Assembly: GCF_014192115.1 (NCBI RefSeq)
Contig: NZ_JACHXL010000003.1
Coordinates: 124,001 to 188,000, forward strand
Length of the DNA: 64,000 bases
Source: Psychrobacter luti
GTDB taxonomy: Bacteria; Pseudomonadota; Gammaproteobacteria; Pseudomonadales; Moraxellaceae
Direction: 5' to 3'
The position numbers and the translations under genes were made by a program. Positions 24,839-32,714 of this stretch are shown piece after piece (position 1 is the first letter of the stretch; the number at the start of each line of letters is the position of its first letter). The notes beneath the pieces were generated by a model. It worked only from the letters and a program-made list of their open reading frames with translations, was not told where the DNA came from and searched no databases.

Positions 24839-25145
24839 GGTTAAATTTCCTTATATCGTAAGTATGATTAACATCTTCTAGATTTAATTTACATTTGCTA
24901 TCGTTGCTTTTTTCATAACACTTTTATCATAACTTTGGCCATAGTAACAGCTTATGCTAGTTGACCTGTTATCCATATATTACGCTATCTTTATGACGTT
25001 ATTGTTCTAAAAATAAGAATAGTTAATTGCGATTATCATTGTTTATCTATTAGTAGACAACAATTATAATAGATCCATTGTTTAAACAATTTAATGAATC
25101 ATAAATTCTAAAGCTGTTTAACTTACTAATAATTAAGGATAAATT
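24839..25145. other. GNAT-pirin divergent intergenic region
   Basis: 307 AT-rich bases. The right part holds the LysR-type site and pirin promoter (25004-25070). Nothing else is recognised. Confidence 0.5.
25004..25070 (+). promoter_or_regulatory. Pirin promoter with the same LysR-type operator as doxX
   Basis: GTTCTAAAAATAAGAAT (25004-25020) matches the doxX site at 15 of 17 bases. TTTATC (25042-25047), a 17-bp spacer and TATAAT (25065-25070) lie at identical distances to those upstream of doxX. About 55 of 76 bases match without any gap. Confidence 0.6.
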
Positions 25146-25859
25146 ATGAAAACGATCTATCATGCAGCAGATTCTCGTGGCGATGCCAACCATGGCTGGT
25201 TAAAAAGTAAGCATACCTTCAGTTTTGCCAATTATCACAATCCAGAACGTATGGGTTTTGGCGCTCTACGCGTCATCAACGATGACTTCGTTATTGGCGG
25301 TCAAGGCTTCGGTAAGCACTCGCACCGCGATATGGAAATTATCAGCATCCCATTATCAGGTAAGCTCGGTCACGGCGATAATATTGGTAATAATGGCATT
25401 ATCGAGACGGGCGAGATTCAAGTCATGTCAGCGGGCACTGGTATTACGCACAGTGAAATGAATGGCGATGACAAAGAAGATGTGAAATTCCTACAGATTT
25501 GGGTCATCCCAAATAAAATGAACGTTGAGCCTCGTTATCAGCAAGTTCGTATGGACGATATCCTTAAGCCAAATAAGTTCAACCAAGTATTGTCGCCAAA
25601 TAGCGACGACGCAGGGGTATGGATTCATCAAGATGCTTGGTTTAGCATGGGTGATTTTGATAAAGGTATCACCCAAACTTATGAGCTAAAAAACCCTAAT
25701 AACGGCGTTTATATCTTTGTCATTAGCGGTAAAGTCGTCGTAAACGGTAACACTTTAGATACTCGCGATGGTCTGGGCGTTTGGGATACTAAGAGCTTTA
25801 CGATGGACGTAGAAGAAGATGCTAAAGTATTGCTAATGGAAGTTCCTATGAGTTTTTAA
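25146..25859 (+). CDS. Pirin family protein (YhhW-like)
   Basis: A 237-residue bicupin protein. The iron-binding residues are in GFGKHSHRDMEII and GITHSEMNGD, matching the HxH...H/E pattern of pirins. The length and N-terminus (MKTIYHAADSRGDANHGWL) are close to E. coli YhhW, which has quercetinase activity in vitro. The in vivo role is unclear; pirins are often induced by redox or electrophile stress. The LysR-type site upstream suggests control with doxX. A good ribosome site (AAGGATAAATT) is present. A second, longer pirin follows 65 bp downstream. Confidence 0.93.
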   Translation: MKTIYHAADSRGDANHGWLKSKHTFSFANYHNPERMGFGALRVINDDFVIGGQGFGKHSHRDMEIISIPLSGKLGHGDNIGNNGIIETGEIQVMSAGTGITHSEMNGDDKEDVKFLQIWVIPNKMNVEPRYQQVRMDDILKPNKFNQVLSPNSDDAGVWIHQDAWFSMGDFDKGITQTYELKNPNNGVYIFVISGKVVVNGNTLDTRDGLGVWDTKSFTMDVEEDAKVLLMEVPMSF

Positions 25860-25924
25860 TGCTAAACAATGAGCTTTATCTTTTCGTCACACTATATCCA
25901 GTATCAAATAATAAGAGGTGAATC

Positions 25925-26863
25925 ATGAGTATCGAAACCTTAGAACCACGTTTGGCCGATGTTGGCGGTATTCCTATCGCGCGTCTATTACCCAATACAG
26001 GCAAAAAGCCAATAGGCGCGTGGTGCTTTTTAGATCACGCCGGTCCTGCCGAATTTGGTGAGGATGAGTTAGGTATGCAAGTCGGTCGCCATCCGCATAC
26101 CAACTTGCAAACCTTTAGCTGGATGTTAAATGGTGAGGTGCTGCACAAAGATAGCTTGGGTAATGAGCAAGTTATCAGCAAAAATCAAGTCAACGTCATG
26201 ACAGCAGGTACGGGTCTGACACAAGGTATCAGTCATACTGAACAAAGCGTTTTCCCCGATACGGGCGGCTCAGCAGATGCAGCACGCGGCTTGAGTATGG
26301 TGCAGCTGTGGATTGCATTACCGACCGATCAGCAAATCGAGCGTAGCTTCCATCATTATCCAGAGCTGCCAACATGGCGCGAGGATAGCGTCAAGATGAT
26401 TCTAACGACGGGCAGCTATACCAGCGTATCAGGTGAGCGTTACGAAGCGCCTACCATCCAGTATTCAAAAATGGTTGGTATCGATGTGTATTTCGTTGAA
26501 GACGGTGAGGTCACGCTTAACTTAGAGTCGGGCTTTGAATACGGAATCTTGGTGACAGAAGGGCAGATCGAGTCTGAAGGCAAAATCTGCAAGCAAGATC
26601 AGTTGTTTCGCTTCCATGATAGCGATGTTGCCAATAATGAAAGCATCAAGCTGGTCGCCAGAAAAGGTACCCGTGTGATGTTTATCGGCGGTGAGCCATT
26701 GAACAACCAAGTGTTACTGTGGTGGAACTTTGTTGCTGACAATAAAGCAGAGATTGAGCAATCTATCATCGACTGGAATAACGGTCATGAGCGTTTTGGT
26801 AATGTCGACTCTGATATGAATCGCTTGCCAGCGCCAGAGTTGCCTGAAGGTTTCAAAGGTTAA
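25925..26863 (+). CDS. Pirin family protein, long form
   Basis: A 312-residue pirin. The N-terminal cupin carries GRHPHTNLQTFSWMLNGEV and GISHTEQS, the metal-ligand segments of the pirin fold. A C-terminal pirin domain with LLWWNFVADNKAEIEQ follows, typical of the longer YhaK/pirin-C type. It is only distantly similar to the preceding pirin (different length and core), so this is not a recent tandem copy. With the first pirin it likely forms an operon (65-bp gap, ribosome site AGAGGTG). Confidence 0.92.
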   Translation: MSIETLEPRLADVGGIPIARLLPNTGKKPIGAWCFLDHAGPAEFGEDELGMQVGRHPHTNLQTFSWMLNGEVLHKDSLGNEQVISKNQVNVMTAGTGLTQGISHTEQSVFPDTGGSADAARGLSMVQLWIALPTDQQIERSFHHYPELPTWREDSVKMILTTGSYTSVSGERYEAPTIQYSKMVGIDVYFVEDGEVTLNLESGFEYGILVTEGQIESEGKICKQDQLFRFHDSDVANNESIKLVARKGTRVMFIGGEPLNNQVLLWWNFVADNKAEIEQSIIDWNNGHERFGNVDSDMNRLPAPELPEGFKG

Positions 26864-27074
26864 TTTAACGGTAATTTTTATTCGTTAAACTATTTTTGCA
26901 ATAGGCATTCATCATTAAGTTTTTCTTGCAAAAGTAAAGTGCGGATTTATCTCAAACATCCATATAATAATTGAGATTAAAGAGTAGGGTTTTTTTAGAT
27001 AATTCATTGACCCTATTGATTTAACGGTTATTTTCATTGGATTAAAATTATATTAGTCATATGGAGAAATATAT

Positions 27075-27686
27075 ATGTCAGACCTAAAAACATTACAGCA
27101 ATTGGCTGAAAAGCGTCGTTCTATCTATGCATTGAGCAATCAATTGCCAGTATCAAACGATGAAATCATCAAGTTGGTTGAGCATGCAGTTTTACACACA
27201 CCATCAGCGTTTAACTCACAATCAACGCGTATAGTCGTTTTATTTGGCGATGACCATAACAAGCTTTGGCAAATTACCGAAGATACGTTACGTGGTATCG
27301 TTGGTGACGATGAGAAGTTTAAGTCAACAAAAGAAAAAATCAATGGCTTTAAAGCCGGCGCTGGTACCATTATGTTCTTTGAAGACCAAAGCGTCGTAAA
27401 AAGTATGCAAGAAAACGCGCCTTTATATGCAGATAAGTTCCCAACTTGGGCACATCAAACCAGCGCGATGCATCAGTATGTTATTTGGACGGCATTGGCC
27501 AGCATCGACGTTGGTGCAAATCTGCAACACTATAACCCTGTCATCGATGACAAGGTTGCTGAAGCATGGAATATTGACAAAGACTGGGCGCTGAATGCAC
27601 AAATGGTATTCGGTGCCATCGAACAGTCAGCAGGCGATAAAGCATTTAAGCCAGTTGAAGATCGTATGCAAGTATTTGGCAAGTAA
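27075..27686 (+). CDS. Nitroreductase family protein
   Basis: A 203-residue FMN-dependent nitroreductase-fold protein. RRSIYALSNQLPVSNDEII is the usual N-terminal FMN-binding segment (R-R-S), and HTPSAFNSQSTRIVVL is the family motif. The C-terminal part ASIDVGANLQHYNP fits the 200-residue hydroxylamine or nitroalkane-type members. It may reduce quinones or nitro compounds. It follows the two pirins on the same strand after 211 bp and has its own ribosome site (GGAG). A strong terminator lies downstream. Confidence 0.88.
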   Translation: MSDLKTLQQLAEKRRSIYALSNQLPVSNDEIIKLVEHAVLHTPSAFNSQSTRIVVLFGDDHNKLWQITEDTLRGIVGDDEKFKSTKEKINGFKAGAGTIMFFEDQSVVKSMQENAPLYADKFPTWAHQTSAMHQYVIWTALASIDVGANLQHYNPVIDDKVAEAWNIDKDWALNAQMVFGAIEQSAGDKAFKPVEDRMQVFGK

Positions 27687-27778
27687 TATGTTCTATATTA
27701 GCGTATCAAACGTATGCTAAATAACGGACGTGTTTAATGCTTGAAGCGAAAAATTAGTAGTGAAAAAGTAGCAAAATC

Positions 27779-27820
27779 AAAAAAGCGCCATTCAACTATC
27801 CGTTGGGTGGCGCTTTTTTT
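27779..27820. terminator. Bidirectional intrinsic terminator, nitroreductase / DUF962
   Basis: A stem AAAAAAGCGCCATTCAAC / GTTGGGTGGCGCTTTTTT with a 5-base loop. Confidence 0.9.
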
Positions 27821-27884
27821 GCATAAATGGTTAGGGCGTGAGCTTGCAAATGCTGAGCTTAAAGATAACGGCAATAGAGAATCG

Positions 27885-28337
27885 TTAGGATTGACTTTTT
27901 TTACGACCCATTAAGCTATTAGCCACCCAGGCTGGACCAATTAATAAGAATTGTAAATCTTCAAAAAATGATGGTTTTTTACCCTCAATCTTATGACCAA
28001 TAAACTGTCCAATCCAAGCAACGATAAAAATACCTGCCCAAATCTTAAAGCCCCATGGTAATAACGTCATTACTGATAGGCAAATAAGAATAAAGATGCC
28101 CATTGCTAAAAACAGCGGTGTCGATAAGCGCATATAGAATATTAAAACCAAAGCGCTCATCACTAAAGTAAACCAGACTGAAAGCGACATACCCATGCCT
28201 AGCAAACTGACAAAAATGGCCGGAACACATAGCCAATGGATTTTTTTATTGACTAGGTTTTGATGACTGACAGAATACTCACTGAGCCATTGCTCAAGTG
28301 TGCGTTTAGACATGCGATTGTGCGACGTACGAGACAT
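27885..28337 (-). CDS. DUF962 / Mpo1-like membrane protein
   Basis: About 150 residues. RTLEQWLSEYSVSHQNLVNKKIHWLCVPAI (split here: N-terminal half about residues 10-40) is the standard N-terminus of DUF962 proteins, followed by three to four membrane segments and a conserved GHKIEGKKPSFFEDLQFLLIG-type C-terminus. Yeast Mpo1 of this family is an Fe(II)-dependent 2-hydroxy fatty acid dioxygenase; the bacterial role is untested. The frame runs to 28376, but the ATG at 28337 has a strong GGGAGG site and is used. Confidence 0.85.
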   Translation of the reverse strand: MSRTSHNRMSKRTLEQWLSEYSVSHQNLVNKKIHWLCVPAIFVSLLGMGMSLSVWFTLVMSALVLIFYMRLSTPLFLAMGIFILICLSVMTLLPWGFKIWAGIFIVAWIGQFIGHKIEGKKPSFFEDLQFLLIGPAWVANSLMGRKKSQS

Positions 28338-28540
28338 ACTAACCTCCCTGTTAGTAAATAAATGACGGTTAAGCAATAACAGCCAGTAGATAAATGGAAA
28401 ACTCCACTAATTAATACCAGTTGTAGCACTAATTAGCCCAATCTGCCATTTTATCTGGTAGACCGTACAGTCAAAGCTTGTTATCTTTTTAGTCTCATTT
28501 GCCTGTTTTTCAACTTTTCTTCACTTACTAAAATTATCCA

Positions 28541-29299
28541 TTAACGTATTGGTTTTGCCAATTCTACAGAATCTTGCTCGCTACGATACCACTCATAGAG
28601 TCCGACAAACGAGTTCACTTGATAAACCATGGTTTGGATAGCAAAGATATAATTGCCCGACATTAAGTTGACGGTCAGCCAAACGAAATTTGATAAAATC
28701 CATAACCACCAATTAAATGAATAGCGCAGAATCATCGCTGCCTGCGCGGTGATAGACAGTACAAAGGCAATGACGTTAATCCAAAAGAAAGAGATAAGCC
28801 CTAAAAATTTACTATTATCATCTTCAACGACGGCATAGCCATAGCTGGCAAGTAAATCATTTACGGTAGGAAATAGCGCCAAACCAATAACCATAAAGGC
28901 AATGGTCAGTAGCCAAATCCAGCGACTGGCAGATTTGGGCACCATATCCCCATCGGCATCAGTATGCTTTGACCAATAAAAAATCCCATAAAGATGGCTG
29001 AAAAAGTTGAAAAGTGGCGCTAACATCAAACCGACTGCGCCAGAGGTTGCTTGGACGACAAATTCCCCTGCGGTCGCTGCCATGCCAAAGCCATTACCCA
29101 TTATGTTTTTGCGAAATGATAGTGATACCACGCAAATCAAACCGATAAATGACACGGCTAAGTAAAACCAGTCAAGGGTCGTGTGCTCTGTGGTCAGCCA
29201 AAACCCTGCTGATAAGGCAATCACGCCGCAAATAAACCAAATGACAATCCATTGTATCGCCCATTTTCCGGTGATATTGTCTAAGAGTTGAATACGCAT
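28541..29299 (-). CDS. pnuC: PnuC family nicotinamide riboside transporter
   Basis: A 252-residue membrane protein with seven or so hydrophobic segments. GAVGLMLAPLFNFFSHLYGIFYW, WINVIAFVLSITAQAAMILR and YMF-like W-x-W patterns (FNWWLWILSNFVWLTVN) are PnuC traits. PnuC takes up nicotinamide riboside by facilitated diffusion and traps it by phosphorylation. The neighbouring nadR gene on the same strand supplies the kinase, which supports the call. The ribosome site is AAGG before the ATG. The 137-bp gap suggests a common operon with nadR upstream. Confidence 0.88.
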   Translation of the reverse strand: MRIQLLDNITGKWAIQWIVIWFICGVIALSAGFWLTTEHTTLDWFYLAVSFIGLICVVSLSFRKNIMGNGFGMAATAGEFVVQATSGAVGLMLAPLFNFFSHLYGIFYWSKHTDADGDMVPKSASRWIWLLTIAFMVIGLALFPTVNDLLASYGYAVVEDDNSKFLGLISFFWINVIAFVLSITAQAAMILRYSFNWWLWILSNFVWLTVNLMSGNYIFAIQTMVYQVNSFVGLYEWYRSEQDSVELAKPIR

Positions 29300-29436
29300 A
29301 ACGCCTTTTTCCTTAAAGTATAAAAGCTATAATAGTTTTTTTCTTATTTTTAGTATGCCGTTTTTGCCATCGCTAATATTTGTCACAATCATTTATTTGT
29401 AGCAATCATTTTTGCTTTCGTTCATTTTTGATACCT

Positions 29437-30477
29437 TTATTTGCCATAAATAACCTCATCGATAATTAATAAGGCTTGCTTATAGCGGGCATCATAATCG
29501 GGTTTATCAATCATGTGCGGCTCGATATTATGACGGGCGAAAATATCTAATAAGCGCTGCTCAAAGCGTCCGCGTGCCTCGGGCGTACCCAATGAGCGCA
29601 TACCATCATCAACCCATGGCGTATTGTTATCGAGCATAATCGTATGATCTAAGCGAAACTCATCGATACAAGCCGCCACAAATGGATGACTACGATCCTC
29701 ATACTCTTCACAAAAGGCTTGAGTGGTGACAAAGTCAGTATCAATAATAGTGACGGGTGCTGTTGCCCTAGCGGAGGCCTCGCGGATAGCTTGGGCGTGA
29801 TTGAGCGCAATGGGACCATAATCGCTGTACTGCAAGCCAATCTCGCTACCACCCAAATCTGTACCGACGTATAGCCGCCCCATCTCTAGGGCAAAGCTAG
29901 CTCCATAATAATTGGCAAGTTTATGTACTAAGGTTGTCTTGCCTGAGCTTTCACCGCCGACAATCGCAACCGTTTTAGTATAGTCACCGCGTACTTGTGG
30001 GTGCAGCGCCGACCAATGCGCGACCGGATTACGCGCAATCGCATAAGAGTCAAATTCAGGCTGTAGTGGAGTGGTAAGCACTGGCATGATTAGCTGCTTA
30101 CAAACATCGGTTTGTGCCAATGGATGATTTTCTGCGACAAACAATACCGTCTTTGTTGGCAACGCTAACGCGTCAATCAAGCGGTGTAATTTGGCATTGC
30201 TAGCAGCCAAATCTATTGCGACGTCAGCAAAGCTCTCATGCAGTGGTAACTCAATCTCATCAGTCGTATGAATATGCACGAACGGCAAATCAGCACACGC
30301 CATCTGTAGCCAACGTGCCTTATCTTGTAAAGTGATTTTAAAGTCTGGGTGCGGTGCTGGATGCGCTATAATCACGATATTTAAGGTTTTTGCTTGTCCT
30401 GCTGCGTCCAATATACTGCGCATTTGTCCTAAATGTAGCGGTTCAAAATGTCCAATCATTAAGCCTGAATCGTACAT
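29437..30477 (-). CDS. nadR: NadR-like ribosylnicotinamide kinase with degraded NMN adenylyltransferase domain
   Basis: A 346-residue two-domain protein that lacks the helix-turn-helix of enteric NadR. The C-terminal kinase is intact: Walker A GGESSGKT (174-181), then ALEMGRLYV and ITDTDFVTTQ-like IDTDFVTTQAFCEEYE, all close to Haemophilus NadR. The N-terminal nucleotidyltransferase domain is altered. The HxGH motif reads FEPLHLGQ (H15 kept, second H replaced by Q18), and the SATKIR-type motif reads SYAIAR (144-149). It may therefore act mainly as a riboside kinase, with NMN passed to another adenylyltransferase. Pairing with pnuC points to NAD salvage. Confidence 0.85.
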   Translation of the reverse strand: MYDSGLMIGHFEPLHLGQMRSILDAAGQAKTLNIVIIAHPAPHPDFKITLQDKARWLQMACADLPFVHIHTTDEIELPLHESFADVAIDLAASNAKLHRLIDALALPTKTVLFVAENHPLAQTDVCKQLIMPVLTTPLQPEFDSYAIARNPVAHWSALHPQVRGDYTKTVAIVGGESSGKTTLVHKLANYYGASFALEMGRLYVGTDLGGSEIGLQYSDYGPIALNHAQAIREASARATAPVTIIDTDFVTTQAFCEEYEDRSHPFVAACIDEFRLDHTIMLDNNTPWVDDGMRSLGTPEARGRFEQRLLDIFARHNIEPHMIDKPDYDARYKQALLIIDEVIYGK

Positions 30478-31020
30478 AGCTATCCTTACTATTCTAAAAA
30501 TAATTAATCGACAGTCGTTGTTTTAGTTATTTATCAGCATGGTATAAAGGTTTAAACAGATTTACAGGTAGGTTATTGTAAATTGGCAGTGGTTTATGAG
30601 TTTTTTATTGATAAGTAATAACATCAAGCCATTCATTTTCTCGTCATTATTGAAGATAATTCGCAATTTTTGCTAGTAAGTTTATAAGATTTGCTGAGCT
30701 ATTATTAATCGCCCCTTACTAAGTTTGTAACAAGAGTGGTAAGGTAGGAGCAACAAAGTTGATTATGAAACATTTTGAAATAATTATTTAAAATCAGGGG
30801 CTTACAAGTAGTTTTGAGAGGTTAGGGTAAGCTTAAGTAGCATAAATTCACAAAGCACGTCTACATCCTCAACAGATAGAATATGAATAGTTGCTATACT
30901 GATTCGTAACTTGAAAAGACTAATATGAATTCAAGAATAGTTTTGAAAAATAATATTCAAAAACAATGATAAATAATAGCTATAAAATAAATATAACCAA
31001 TATTAAGAGAGGTATTTGAT
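30478..31020. other. Intergenic region between nadR and pspC-like gene
   Basis: 543 AT-rich bases. Two dyads with TTGAA/TTCAA arms lie just upstream of the PspC-domain gene: CTTGAA at 30910 facing TTCAAG at 30930, and TTTTGAA at 30941 facing TTCAAAA at 30956. No ORF of note and no RNA gene is recognised. Confidence 0.4.
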
Positions 31021-31233
31021 TTGGCTAAGTTAGCAAAATTACATCGCTCACAGAATAATCGCATGATAGCAGGTGTGATGGGTGGCATTGCAGAGTACGT
31101 CGGTTGGTCACCTACGTGGGTGAGATTGCTATTTGTTGTTATATCGACAATGAGCGCAGCAGTACCAGGTATTTTGATTTATATCATCTTATGGATAATC
31201 ATGCCAAAAGCAAGCAGTCAGTCTTATCAATAA
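31021..31233 (+). CDS. PspC domain-containing membrane protein
   Basis: A 70-residue protein made of little more than one PspC domain: RSQNNRMIAGVMGGIAEYVG then WVRLLFVVISTMSAAVPGIL and YIILWIIMP. Stand-alone PspC proteins of this size sit in the inner membrane and are linked to envelope stress. The start is TTG at 31021, supported by GAGAGG at about 8 bases upstream. It is monocistronic, with a terminator about 140 bp downstream. Two AT-rich dyads lie upstream. Confidence 0.88.
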   Translation: MAKLAKLHRSQNNRMIAGVMGGIAEYVGWSPTWVRLLFVVISTMSAAVPGILIYIILWIIMPKASSQSYQ

Positions 31234-31631
31234 GATTTTTCTAAAATTTAAAAAAAGTAATAAAATGCAGAAAACAAGATGTAAAAATTAAGGCCAATAA
31301 AAAAATAATAGCCCATGAAAAAATAAAAAGCCTGATTCATCAGGATATCAAAGACATACTTTTCCTCCTGCCCAGATGCTCTGCATTTGGGTATTTTTTT
31401 ATTTGGGTGTTTAATAACTCATATCCGAAGACCTATGCGGACAGTTCAAGGATAAATAAGACTTATAACTGAGTATTTAAGCTGATTAGACAAATTTAAT
31501 TGCGCTAAATATAGATAAAATAGTCAATTTTTAGTAAGGTGAGCAGGCAAATAGAGTCGTCGCCGAATAGGCTATACGAGCGCTATCAATATTTTATTTC
31601 ATAATACTAATTCCACCGTGGCTTTATTACA
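31234..31631. other. Intergenic region pspC-like / glyQ
   Basis: 398 bases. It holds the terminator at 31371-31399 and the glyQ upstream region. I looked for a glycine riboswitch or T-box leader and saw none. Confidence 0.45.
31371..31399 (+). terminator. Intrinsic terminator after the PspC gene
   Basis: A stem CCCAGATGC / GCATTTGGG (one G-T pair) with a 3-base loop, followed by TATTTTTTT. Confidence 0.8.
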
Positions 31632-32705
31632 ATGCCCCAAACTATGACAATCCAAACTATGACATCACAAGCGACAAACTCGATGACACAAGAAAAAGAC
31701 TCTCAACCGATGACGTTTCAAGATCTCATCCTAACTTTACAAAATTATTGGGCCGACAAGGGCTGCGTTATCTTGCAGCCTTATGATATGGAAGTCGGCG
31801 CGGGTACTTTTCACACCGCGACATTTTTGCGCTCCTTAGGTCCTGAGCGCTGGAATGCTGCTTACGTGCAGCCATCACGTCGTCCGACCGATGGTCGCTA
31901 CGGTGATAACCCGAACCGTTTGCAACATTATTATCAGTTCCAAGTAGTTCTAAAGCCCAATCCACCTAATATCCAAGAGTTGTATTTGGATTCATTAAGA
32001 GCCATTGGTATAGATCCATTGGTGCACGATGTGCGTTTTGTTGAAGACAATTGGGAGTCGCCAACGCTAGGTGCGTGGGGACTTGGTTGGGAGATTTGGC
32101 TCAACGGTATGGAAGTCACTCAGTTTACGTACTTCCAGCAAGTGGGCGGCATTGAGTGCTTCCCAGTGACGGGTGAGATTACTTACGGTCTTGAGCGCTT
32201 GGCGATGTATGTACAAGGCGTCGATAGCGTCTATGATTTGGTCTGGGCAGATGGTGAGTTTGGTCGCGTGACTTATGGCGATGTTTTCCATCAAAACGAA
32301 GTTGAGCAATCGATCTATAACTTTGAGCATGCTGATGTGCCAATGATGGGTCAGATGTTTGACTTTTATGAACAACAGGCGGATAAGCTAGTTGCTGAGG
32401 GTTTGCCATTACCAGCCTATGAGATGGTGCTAAAAGCCTCGCATGCCTTTAACTTACTCGATGCTCGTGGCGCGATTTCGGTGACCGAACGTCAGCGTTT
32501 TATTTTGCGAGTGCGTACACTGGCACGTAAAGTCGCCATTGGTTATGTCGAAGCACGCGCTAAGTTAGGCTTCCCATTGGCTGATGAGGCGCATCGTCAA
32601 GCGGCGCTCGATAAGTATTTGCCAAAAGAAGAATCGGTAACAGATGACGTTACAGACGCTAGTCAGTCTACTGAAAACAATCAAACTACTAAAAATAATA
32701 AATAG
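31632..32705 (+). CDS. glyQ: Glycyl-tRNA synthetase alpha subunit
   Basis: A 357-residue protein. From [18 protein letters not shown] onward it matches the GlyQ catalytic core (E. coli GlyQ is 303 residues). Hallmarks include [21 protein letters not shown] and [19 protein letters not shown]. Relative to E. coli it has about 20 extra N-terminal residues, with two 15-bp repeats ([10 protein letters not shown]), and about 25 extra C-terminal residues rich in Asn, Ser and Thr. No start has a clear ribosome site; the ATG at 31683 would give a length closer to the family. glyS follows after 9 bases. Confidence 0.95.
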   Translation: MPQTMTIQTMTSQATNSMTQEKDSQPMTFQDLILTLQNYWADKGCVILQPYDMEVGAGTFHTATFLRSLGPERWNAAYVQPSRRPTDGRYGDNPNRLQHYYQFQVVLKPNPPNIQELYLDSLRAIGIDPLVHDVRFVEDNWESPTLGAWGLGWEIWLNGMEVTQFTYFQQVGGIECFPVTGEITYGLERLAMYVQGVDSVYDLVWADGEFGRVTYGDVFHQNEVEQSIYNFEHADVPMMGQMFDFYEQQADKLVAEGLPLPAYEMVLKASHAFNLLDARGAISVTERQRFILRVRTLARKVAIGYVEARAKLGFPLADEAHRQAALDKYLPKEESVTDDVTDASQSTENNQTTKNNK

Positions 32706-32714
32706 GAGCATCCC

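Noticed and set aside
25146-26863. Recent tandem duplication of pirin genes
   Set aside because: The two pirins differ in length (237 versus 312 residues), domain ends and motif context; they are old paralogues of distinct subgroups.
31400-31631. Glycine riboswitch or T-box in front of glyQS
   Set aside because: No conserved core or specifier stem could be recognised; T-boxes are also not expected in gammaproteobacteria.
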